A stretch of DNA of 5,471 nt from positions 1 through 5,471 of the forward strand of contig JAFOXE010000247.1 of the NCBI GenBank assembly GCA_017425765.1, in the 5' to 3' direction. The translations under genes were made by a program, and so were the position numbers. Every line of letters begins with the position of its first letter. Within the stretch, counting starts at the first letter, position 1. This document shows, piece by piece, positions 1 to 5,471 of the stretch. The stretch is from Paraprevotella sp. GTDB taxonomy: Bacteria; Bacteroidota; Bacteroidia; Bacteroidales; Bacteroidaceae. Below the pieces are notes generated by a model. That model was not told where the DNA came from. It was given only the letters and a program-made list of their open reading frames with translations, and made no database searches.

Positions 1-1628
1 ATGATTACCGTAATACTTTCGTCGGTATTTCCGGTAAGGCTTACAACTTTCAGCGACCCGGCTGTTATCACATTTATCTTTATCAGCGTTTCCATTATGG
101 CGGTGTATCCCGTTATCTTTACCAGCATCAACAATCTGTCCGAAGTAGCAACCACCTTACCGGATTCGAATTAAAACATCTGTACGATGCACCCATAGAA
201 GATTACATTGCGCGTGAACTCGATTTTCTACAAAGTGACGAACGCTTTAAGCAACATGCCATCAATCGCACCGTAGGACGCGTACATCAATCTATGGAGG
301 CATTTATACATAATATGAATACTATCCACTCTAGGGGTGGAAACCAAGTGGTTTTCTCATCCATCAACTACGGCACCGACACATCGGCCGAGGGTAGATG
401 TATCATACGCGAGTTGTTGCAATCAACGTACGAAGGTGTAGGCAACGGCTCCACTGCAATATTTCCTATTCAGATTTGGAAGAAGAAACGAGGCGTAAGT
501 TATCTGCCAGAGGATAAGAACTACGACCTCTACGAGTTTGCATGTAAAGTAGCAGCCCGCAGATTCTTCCCTAATTTTGTAAATCTTGATGCCACCTTCA
601 ACCAACACGAGAAATGGGATATCAACGACCCCAAACGCTATCAATACGAGGTGGCTACAATGGGATGTCGTACCCGTGTCTTCGAGAATCGTTTTGGCGA
701 AACTACATCAATTGCCCGCGGAAACCTCTCGTTCTCGACCATCAATATTGTACGTTTGGCCATTGAATGCATGGACATCGAAGACAAAAAAATCCGTGTA
801 GAAAAATTCTTTGCTAAATTGGATGAATTGCTCGAAATCACTGCTAAACAACTTTGTCATCGCTACGATTTCCAAAAGACAGCATTGGCCAAACAATTCC
901 CTTTGCTCATGTCGTCACTATGGAGTGGCTGCGAAAAGTTGAAAGCCACCGACACCATAGAGCCAGTAATCAATCAAGGAACCTTGGGAATTGGCTTCAT
1001 TGGTTTGGCCGAGTGCTTAGTCGCATTGATTGGAAAACATCATGGCGAAAGCGAGGAAGCACAACAACTTGGTCTGAGAATCATCACCTATATGCGTGAT
1101 CGCGCCAACGATTTCTCTGAAAGATACCTTCATAATTTCAGTATATTAGCAACTCCCGCAGAGGGGTTATCCGGACGTTTTACACGAATTGACCGTAAGA
1201 AATATGGCGAGATTGCTGGAGTAACGGATAAGATCTACTACACAAACTCAAATCATGTTCCTGTTTATTTCAAATGTTCACCCACCCACAAGGCAAAAGT
1301 GGAGGCTCCCTATCATGACCTCACGAGAGGCGGACATATTTTCTATATTGAAATAGATGGTGATGCCACGCACAATCCACAAGCAATTATGGATATTGTA
1401 GACTTGATGGACAAGCATAACATTGGCTATTGCTCTGTAAATCACAACCGAAATCGTTGCATGGATTGTGGCTATGAAGATGCACAAGAGGAGTTAACCA
1501 TATGTCCTAAATGCAATAGTCGACACATCGACCGTTTGCAACGCATTACAGGATATCTAGTAGGCACCACTGAACGTTGGAACAAAGCCAAACTTGCAGA
1601 ACTCAATGACAGAACCATCCATAAATAG
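1..1628 (+). CDS. nrdD: Anaerobic (class III) ribonucleoside-triphosphate reductase, 5' end cut by the window
   Basis: This cytoplasmic glycyl-radical enzyme reduces ribonucleoside triphosphates to deoxyribonucleotides in the absence of oxygen. The frame is open from position 3, giving 541 residues; the N-terminal ATP-cone and the first part of the barrel lie outside the window, since full proteins of this family usually exceed 700 residues. Counting from the first complete codon, the signature HSRGGNQ followed by FSSINYGTDTS is at about 109-129, the MGCRTR motif carrying the predicted thiyl-radical cysteine is Cys222, and RGN (Asn241) resembles the asparagine linked to formate-using forms (an inference). 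A zinc site of two CxxC pairs is at Cys486/489 and Cys501/504. The glycyl-radical motif RITGYL has Gly517, 24 residues from the end. The stop (TAG) lies 23 bases inside nrdG, so the two are co-transcribed. Identity is very secure from residue 60 or so onward; the first 50 or so residues show no motif I recognise. Confidence 0.97.
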   Translation, partial: DYRNTFVGISGKAYNFQRPGCYHIYLYQRFHYGGVSRYLYQHQQSVRSSNHLTGFELKHLYDAPIEDYIARELDFLQSDERFKQHAINRTVGRVHQSMEAFIHNMNTIHSRGGNQVVFSSINYGTDTSAEGRCIIRELLQSTYEGVGNGSTAIFPIQIWKKKRGVSYLPEDKNYDLYEFACKVAARRFFPNFVNLDATFNQHEKWDINDPKRYQYEVATMGCRTRVFENRFGETTSIARGNLSFSTINIVRLAIECMDIEDKKIRVEKFFAKLDELLEITAKQLCHRYDFQKTALAKQFPLLMSSLWSGCEKLKATDTIEPVINQGTLGIGFIGLAECLVALIGKHHGESEEAQQLGLRIITYMRDRANDFSERYLHNFSILATPAEGLSGRFTRIDRKKYGEIAGVTDKIYYTNSNHVPVYFKCSPTHKAKVEAPYHDLTRGGHIFYIEIDGDATHNPQAIMDIVDLMDKHNIGYCSVNHNRNRCMDCGYEDAQEELTICPKCNSRHIDRLQRITGYLVGTTERWNKAKLAELNDRTIHK

Positions 1629-2106
1629 CATCCGTATCCTCGACATTAAATACGGTACCTCGGTAGACGGACCCGGTCTGCGCACCTCCATCTACTGTGC
1701 TGGATGTGCACACCACTGCCCCGGCTGCCACAATCCACAGTCATGGAACGAACTGGGGGGAACTCCCATAAACATCGATAAGTTGTTTGCACTCGTTCAA
1801 GAGGCCGATATGAATGTTACATTTTCCGGAGGCGACCCAATGTGGCATCCGGAAGCGTTCACTACATTAGCTCGCCTAATAAAACAACACACAAACAAAA
1901 CTATTTGGTGTTATACGGGCTACTTGTTCGAGGACTTGATGAAACATCCCGAACGACGTGCATTGGTAGAACTATGTGATGTGATTGTCGATGGCAAGTT
2001 CTTTGAGGAAGAACGCGACCTATCTCTCCCGTTTAGGGGCAGTCGCAACCAACGCATCATCGACGTTCAAAAATCATTGTATGGCGAGGTCTGTCTTCTC
2101 AAATGA
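1606..2106 (+). CDS. nrdG: Anaerobic ribonucleotide reductase activating protein (radical SAM activase)
   Basis: NrdG uses a [4Fe-4S] cluster and S-adenosylmethionine to abstract hydrogen from the C-terminal glycine of NrdD, creating the stable radical the reductase needs. The protein has 166 residues, close to the usual 150-170. The cluster motif CAHHCPGC gives Cys34, Cys38 and Cys41, the CxxxCxxC pattern of radical SAM enzymes. It is followed by HNPQSW, typical of NrdG. FSGGDP at 73-78 is the SAM-binding glycine motif, and VIVDGKF (127-132) and FRGSRNQRIIDV (143-154) match the family C-terminal part. I chose the ATG at 1606 because it gives the usual short leader before IRILDIKYG; an in-frame TTG at 1594 would add only four residues. 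The start lies inside nrdD, a 23-base overlap in another frame that suggests translational coupling, and no Shine-Dalgarno sequence precedes it. It is the last gene of the operon, followed by a strong hairpin. Confidence 0.97.
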   Translation: MTEPSINSIRILDIKYGTSVDGPGLRTSIYCAGCAHHCPGCHNPQSWNELGGTPINIDKLFALVQEADMNVTFSGGDPMWHPEAFTTLARLIKQHTNKTIWCYTGYLFEDLMKHPERRALVELCDVIVDGKFFEEERDLSLPFRGSRNQRIIDVQKSLYGEVCLLK

Positions 2107-2151
2107 AATTTACCTATATATAATAAGGTGGAAAAACAGTCTTATACCACA

Positions 2152-2189
2152 AATAATAATGGCAAGCATATCTGCTTGCCATTATTATT
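2152..2189. terminator. Strong bidirectional intrinsic terminator between convergent nrdG and the CYTH gene
   Basis: A perfect 17-bp inverted repeat pairs 2152-2168 with 2173-2189 around a four-base loop (TATC). The inner eight pairs are GGCAAGCA with TGCTTGCC; the outer nine are ATT/AAT repeats, so on either strand the GC-rich stem is preceded by an A-rich stretch and followed by a T-rich one. It sits 45 bases past the nrdG stop and 30 bases past the CYTH stop on the other strand. The symmetry and convergent placement fit a terminator shared by both transcripts. The remainder of the 2107-2219 gap holds nothing else I can support. Confidence 0.85.
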
Positions 2190-2219
2190 ATCACGAAACA
2201 CCATTAAAGTTTGGTGCTG

Positions 2220-2699
2220 TTACAAATCATTTTTCCAGAGCATATATGGATTTTTTCGCATATGCGAATTATAGAAACGGCGATCGCCCGTTACCTCTCT
2301 CCCCAGAAACTCTGGGCGATCAAATGCTTCGTTCTCATCAGAAAGTTCTACTTCTGCCAACACTAAGCCCTCGTTCTCGCCATAAAATTCGTCCACCTCA
2401 AACACGTGATTCCCACTTCTAATCAAGTATCGCGTCTTGTCTATAATGCCCGGTTCACAAATTCTCATCAAATCCTCTGCATCGGCCAATTCGATTTCCT
2501 TCTCGAACTCATAACGAGCCAACCCTGCATGATTCGAAGGCCCTTTTATGGTAAGATAACCTTTTTCTCCTCGGATTCGAACCCTTACAGTTCGGCCATT
2601 ACTGCTGCTGATATAGCCCTGTTTGATACGACTATGATGATACGCAAGGTGTTTATATTCGCCTTGTACTAGAAACTTACGCTCAATTTCGAGAGGCAT
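2220..2699 (-). CDS. CYTH domain protein (triphosphate tunnel metalloenzyme family)
   Basis: CYTH proteins fold into an eight-stranded barrel whose charged tunnel binds metal ions and a triphosphate; characterised small bacterial members hydrolyse inorganic tripolyphosphate, and others are class IV adenylate cyclases or thiamine triphosphatases. The protein has 159 residues, the usual size of single-domain members. The diagnostic ExExK motif is at the N-terminus (Glu4, Glu6, Lys8). Further tunnel residues appear in order: Arg39, Arg41 and Arg43 (TVRVRIRG), Lys52 (TIKG), Glu64/66/68 (YEFEKEIE), Lys88 and Arg90 (DKTRY), Asp103 (EVDEF), and Glu116/118 (LAEVEL), so the catalytic set looks complete. 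The ATG is fixed by the motif position three residues later. It begins two bases after the stop of the 46-codon gene, so it is probably translated from the prfB message. The true substrate cannot be told from sequence; tripolyphosphatase is the best guess by family. Confidence 0.93.
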   Translation of the reverse strand: MPLEIERKFLVQGEYKHLAYHHSRIKQGYISSSNGRTVRVRIRGEKGYLTIKGPSNHAGLARYEFEKEIELADAEDLMRICEPGIIDKTRYLIRSGNHVFEVDEFYGENEGLVLAEVELSDENEAFDRPEFLGREVTGDRRFYNSHMRKNPYMLWKNDL

Positions 2700-2701
2700 C
2701 G

Positions 2702-2842
2702 TTACAATACCGCAAAAGCTACTAGACTGATGATTGTCAACAAGATGAGTGCTCCTACCAAACCCTTGATAGCACGTTTCCCTTGTTCTTCCTCACGTTT
2801 AGCCATAGCAGCCTTACGCGCCAACTTCTTTAACTTGCTCAT
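2702..2842 (-). CDS. Small single-pass membrane protein, 46 residues, unknown function
   Basis: Reading the minus strand from an ATG at 2842 to a TAA at 2702 gives an intact 46-residue protein. Residues 1-26 are strongly basic and probably helical (MSKLKKLARKAAMAKREEEQ then GKRAIK, ten Lys/Arg and three Glu). Residues 27-46 form one uninterrupted hydrophobic segment (GLVGALILLTIISLVAFAVL) that ends the protein. By the positive-inside rule the N-terminus should face the cytoplasm with the C-terminus ending in the membrane, like a tail-anchored peptide; there is no signal peptidase site or lipobox. It fills the space between prfB (24-base gap) and the CYTH gene (2-base gap) on the same strand, which supports it being a real, co-translated gene. 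I do not recognise the family. Coding status rests on position, spacing and clear amphipathic/membrane composition, not on a known homolog. Confidence 0.78.
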   Translation of the reverse strand: MSKLKKLARKAAMAKREEEQGKRAIKGLVGALILLTIISLVAFAVL

Positions 2843-2866
2843 AGTTGTAGTTTTTATGTGATTATA

Positions 2867-3988
2867 TTATAGGTTAGATTCCTCGGCTCCGAATTCCATC
2901 AGGTAGGCTTTGATGAAGTTATCCAACTTTCCATCCATCACGCCACCTACGTCCGAAGTCTGGTAGTTTGTTCTATGGTCTTTCACACGGCGGTCGTCAA
3001 ACACATAACTACGTATCTGGCTACCCCATTCTATCTTCTTCTTCCCGGCCTCGATCTTTGCCTGTGCCGCCTTACGTTTTTGCAAAGCTCTATCGTACAA
3101 TTGCGACTTAAGCAAACGCATGGCGTTTTCACGGTTTTCCAATTGTTTGCGGCTCTCGGTGTTTTCGATAAGGATTTCTTCTTCCTCTCCGGTATCCGGG
3201 TCTTTATACATATAACGCAAACGAACACCCGTTTCCACCTTGTTCACATTCTGACCTCCTGCACCGCCTGAACGGAACAAATCCCACGAGATACGCGAAG
3301 GGTCTACGTACACCTCAATGGTGTCATCCACCAAGGGTGTTACAAACACAGATGCAAACGACGTCATACGCTTTCCTTGAGCATTATATGGCGACACGCG
3401 CACCAATCGATGCACACCATTCTCCGATTTCAAGTATCCATACGCAAATTCGCCCTCTAACTGCATGGTTACTGTTTTAATTCCAGCCTCATCACCATCC
3501 TGCAAGTTGCTGATGGTACATTTATAACCATGTGCTTCGCCCCATCGCATATACATACGCATCAACATGGAAGCCCAGTCCTGGCTCTCTGTACCTCCGG
3601 CACCGGAATTTATCTTCAACACCGCGTCCATACTATCTTCCTCTTGGCGCAACATATTGCGCAATTCAAGGTCTTCTAGGGCAGCCAATGCACGGGCATA
3701 CAGTTCGTCCACTTCTTCCTCCGTTACCATTTCCTCCTTGTAAAAGTCAAAGGCTAATTCCAATTCGCTGCACAAGTCTTTGATTTCCGAGTATCCTTTT
3801 ATCCATTTCTCAAGGCTCTTCACGAGCTTCATTTGTTCCTCGGCTGCCTTCGCATCGTCCCAAAATCCGGGCGCCTGTGTGCGCAGCTGCTCTTCTTCCA
3901 ATTGAATCTTCTTACCCTCAATGTCTAGATAGCGATTCAATGCCTCGGTACGTTCTTTTACTTCTTTTAGCTGTTCTATGGTAATCAT
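2867..3988 (-). CDS. prfB: Peptide chain release factor 2
   Basis: RF2 recognises UGA and UAA stop codons in the ribosomal A site and triggers peptide release. The protein has 373 residues, similar to the roughly 365 of the Escherichia coli protein. An N-terminal helical domain (about 1-110) is followed by the core start INSGAGGTESQDWASM (126-141). The codon-recognition tripeptide position reads Ser-Pro-Tyr at 199-201 where E. coli has Ser-Pro-Phe, and the peptidyl-hydrolysis loop SGGAGGQNVN has GGQ at 244-246. The conserved WGSQIRSYVFDDRRVKDHRT lies at 321-340. The reading frame is continuous from ATG to TAA: at the place where many bacteria carry the CUU-UGA-C programmed frameshift, this gene reads TAT-CTA-GAC (residues 20-22), so no frameshift is needed. 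No Shine-Dalgarno sequence precedes the ATG. It is the first gene of a probable operon with the 46-codon and CYTH genes. Confidence 0.98.
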   Translation of the reverse strand: MITIEQLKEVKERTEALNRYLDIEGKKIQLEEEQLRTQAPGFWDDAKAAEEQMKLVKSLEKWIKGYSEIKDLCSELELAFDFYKEEMVTEEEVDELYARALAALEDLELRNMLRQEEDSMDAVLKINSGAGGTESQDWASMLMRMYMRWGEAHGYKCTISNLQDGDEAGIKTVTMQLEGEFAYGYLKSENGVHRLVRVSPYNAQGKRMTSFASVFVTPLVDDTIEVYVDPSRISWDLFRSGGAGGQNVNKVETGVRLRYMYKDPDTGEEEEILIENTESRKQLENRENAMRLLKSQLYDRALQKRKAAQAKIEAGKKKIEWGSQIRSYVFDDRRVKDHRTNYQTSDVGGVMDGKLDNFIKAYLMEFGAEESNL

Positions 3989-4002
3989 GTGGTATATACA
4001 AC

Positions 4003-4062
4003 ATAAGCTTTTCTATACGCAAAGATAGCGAATTATCACCATCGGCGTACAGAAAAGCTTAT
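4003..4062. repeat. Near-perfect 18-bp inverted repeat with 24-base loop upstream of prfB
   Basis: The arm at 4003-4020 pairs with 4045-4062 at 17 of 18 positions; the single mismatch (A4015/C4050) becomes a G-U wobble when transcribed in the prfB direction. The arms contain the core AAGCTTTTCT and its complement. On the plus strand the right arm runs into TTTTTATTA, but the only genes here are on the minus strand, where no U-run follows. RNA read through from the acyl-CoA synthetase gene could fold it into a long hairpin, perhaps acting as a terminator or insulator. The prfB promoter-like element lies at the edge of its loop. Confidence 0.8.
4020..4027 (-). promoter_or_regulatory. Bacteroidetes-type -7 promoter element for prfB
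   Basis: The minus strand reads TATCTTTG here, an exact match to the TAnnTTTG -7 consensus of the primary sigma factor of Bacteroidetes. It lies 31 bases ahead of the prfB ATG, implying a leader of about 25 bases. The expected -33 TTTG/TTG box is not clear; the best candidate, TTCTG on the minus strand at 4050-4054, is weak and at the far end of the allowed spacing. A match of this short consensus can arise by chance, but the position just ahead of the first gene of an operon supports it. Confidence 0.55.
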
Positions 4063-4082
4063 TTTTATTAGCAAATTTTCGT

Positions 4083-5471
4083 TTACTTATACATAGCCTC
4101 TATTTGCTCCTTGTAGTTCTGATTCAGTACAGGTCGTTTTATCTTTAGAGTATTGGTTAGTTCTCCTCTATCCATACTGAAAGGTTCGGGTAATAATGTT
4201 ATACGTTTCACTTTCTCATAGTTCGCAAATTCCTGTTGCAATAAGTCGATACGTGCTAAAATCATGTTCACCACCCTTTCGTTAGAACACAATTCGGCCA
4301 TTGAACCATAAGCAATTCCTTCCTTCTCGGCATACTCCTTCAAGAGTTTATATTCGGGGATAACCAAGGCTGAAACAAATTGTCGTTCGTCAGCGATAAC
4401 CACAATTTGATCAACATAACGGTCTACCACCAACTTTGACTCAATCATCTGCGGAGCAATATACTTACCGTTTGATGTTTTGAAAAGGTCTTTGATACGT
4501 TCGGTCAAGAACAACTCTCCATCCTTTATATAACCGGCATCGCCCGTGTGGAACCAGCCATCTTCGTCGATAGTCTGTGCTGTCACTTCCGACTTACGAT
4601 AATACCCCTTGGTAATGGCGTTACCACGAAGCAGCACTTCGCTGTTCTCACCAAACTTGATTTCTACTCCACTTATCACACGACCTACCGATCCAATGGT
4701 ACGAGGATGAGTATACCAATCGCACGATACGGTGGCTGTTGATTCGGTCAATCCATATCCGGCCGTCATATTGATACCTACAGAATGTACAAACTCCTCC
4801 ACCTGAGGCGGAATAGCAGCTCCTGCAGTAGGGAAGAAATTACCATTTTCCAAACCTAAGGTCTTCTTCAACAAAGAAATAATTGTCTTCTCAAAGAATT
4901 TATAACGCAGTTTAAGTTGTAATGGAGGCACCACCCCCTTAAGACGATAGTTCACATTATATTCATGTCCCACACGAATAGCCTCATTCATCAAACGGCG
5001 CTGCATAGGGCTGCTGGTTGCTATTTTCTCTTGTACTCCGGCGTAGAGCTTTTCCCAAAAACGCGGCACAGCGCACATACAAGTGGGACGAACTTCTTTT
5101 AACGATTGTAGGATATCAGCCGGATTCAGATTTATTGCCAACTCGGCTCCTTCGGACAAGCCCAAATAAGACCATGCCCTTTCAAACACATGGGTAAAGG
5201 GCAAGAAATTCAAAAACACATCCTTTTCGCTCAATGGCAACACGGCATCATTAGCCGGAAGTGCCGAGAAATACATTAAGTGAGTAAGAATAACTCCCTT
5301 GCTCACACCGGTGGTTCCTGAAGTATAAAGAATGTTTGCAATATCATCCATTTGAGCTTCGCTTGAGCGTTTCTCCACCTCCTCCTGATAGGGAAGTTTC
5401 TCACCCATGGCCAAGAACTCGTCGAAGTAGATAGACACCTTATCCTGCGGATTCTTTACCACCTTGCGATC
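4083..5471 (-). CDS. fadD: Long-chain acyl-CoA synthetase (AMP-binding family), 5' end cut by the window
   Basis: This enzyme activates fatty acids with ATP to acyl-AMP and then transfers the acyl group to coenzyme A, feeding lipid synthesis or remodelling at the cytoplasmic face of the membrane. The frame is open through the window edge, so 462 residues are seen of a family size near 600; the first 140 or so are missing. Counting from the edge, the ATP-binding loop YTSGTTGVSKG is at 49-59, FLPFTHVFER at 89-98, the GYGLTES motif at 238-244, WFHTGD at 306-311, the hinge region LTERIKDLFKTSNGKYI at 322-338, and the C-terminal TNTLKIKR carries the predicted catalytic lysine (Lys443). All core motifs are intact, so it should be active. 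A GTG at 5462 is not the start because the frame continues upstream and conserved N-terminal sequence is absent. The chain-length preference cannot be read from sequence, and the symbol follows common usage in Bacteroidales. A 94-base gap separates its stop from prfB. Confidence 0.93.
   Translation of the reverse strand, partial: DRKVVKNPQDKVSIYFDEFLAMGEKLPYQEEVEKRSSEAQMDDIANILYTSGTTGVSKGVILTHLMYFSALPANDAVLPLSEKDVFLNFLPFTHVFERAWSYLGLSEGAELAINLNPADILQSLKEVRPTCMCAVPRFWEKLYAGVQEKIATSSPMQRRLMNEAIRVGHEYNVNYRLKGVVPPLQLKLRYKFFEKTIISLLKKTLGLENGNFFPTAGAAIPPQVEEFVHSVGINMTAGYGLTESTATVSCDWYTHPRTIGSVGRVISGVEIKFGENSEVLLRGNAITKGYYRKSEVTAQTIDEDGWFHTGDAGYIKDGELFLTERIKDLFKTSNGKYIAPQMIESKLVVDRYVDQIVVIADERQFVSALVIPEYKLLKEYAEKEGIAYGSMAELCSNERVVNMILARIDLLQQEFANYEKVKRITLLPEPFSMDRGELTNTLKIKRPVLNQNYKEQIEAMYK

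Noticed and set aside
1594..2106. NrdG starting at the TTG at 1594
   Set aside because: The ATG at 1606 is in the same frame, gives a normal N-terminus, and needs no rare start codon.
2199..2216. Second small hairpin (CACCA/TGGTG) just past the CYTH stop
   Set aside because: Only five pairs with an eight-base loop, which is within chance expectation and weak next to the neighbouring 17-bp stem.
1985..2422. Plus-strand open frame of 145 codons across the nrdG end and the CYTH gene
   Set aside because: It overlaps two secure genes and the terminator hairpin, has no recognisable protein character, and is best seen as a shadow frame.
3989..4082. Phase-variable invertible promoter, as known for Bacteroides capsule loci
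   Set aside because: The segment between the arms is only 24 bases, far shorter than known invertible promoters, no invertase gene is nearby, and the downstream gene is essential, so switching it off would not be tolerated.
5460..5462. GTG as the true start of the acyl-CoA synthetase
   Set aside because: The frame stays open to the window edge and the protein would lack about a quarter of the family's length.

Overview
The window looks like a chromosomal segment of an anaerobic member of the Bacteroidetes, probably order Bacteroidales. The evidence is the strongly Bacteroidales-like character of the NrdD and release factor 2 proteins, the lack of Shine-Dalgarno sequences before every visible start, moderate GC content, and a TAnnTTTG-type promoter element ahead of prfB. 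These are core housekeeping genes. I see no mobile element, CRISPR array, tRNA, rRNA or defence system.

Left part, plus strand (1-2106): the 3' three quarters or so of nrdD (anaerobic, class III ribonucleotide reductase) overlaps nrdG (its radical-SAM activase) by 23 bases. Together they make deoxyribonucleotides without oxygen: NrdG uses an iron-sulfur cluster and S-adenosylmethionine to place a radical on the C-terminal glycine of NrdD. The pair ends at a very strong symmetrical hairpin (2152-2189) that probably stops transcription from both sides.

Middle part, minus strand (2220-3988): prfB (peptide chain release factor 2), then a 46-codon single-membrane-segment protein (2702-2842), then a small CYTH/triphosphate tunnel protein. 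Gaps of 24 and 2 bases suggest one operon. A promoter-like element for prfB lies inside the loop of an 18-bp inverted repeat in the 94-base gap upstream. This prfB carries no in-frame UGA frameshift site, so it lacks the usual autoregulation.

Right part, minus strand (4083-5471): the C-terminal part of a long-chain acyl-CoA synthetase (FadD/AMP-binding family), cut by the window edge.

I did not find a clear new biological system. The items most worth a second look are the inverted repeat around the prfB promoter, the small membrane protein, and its linkage with prfB and the CYTH protein.
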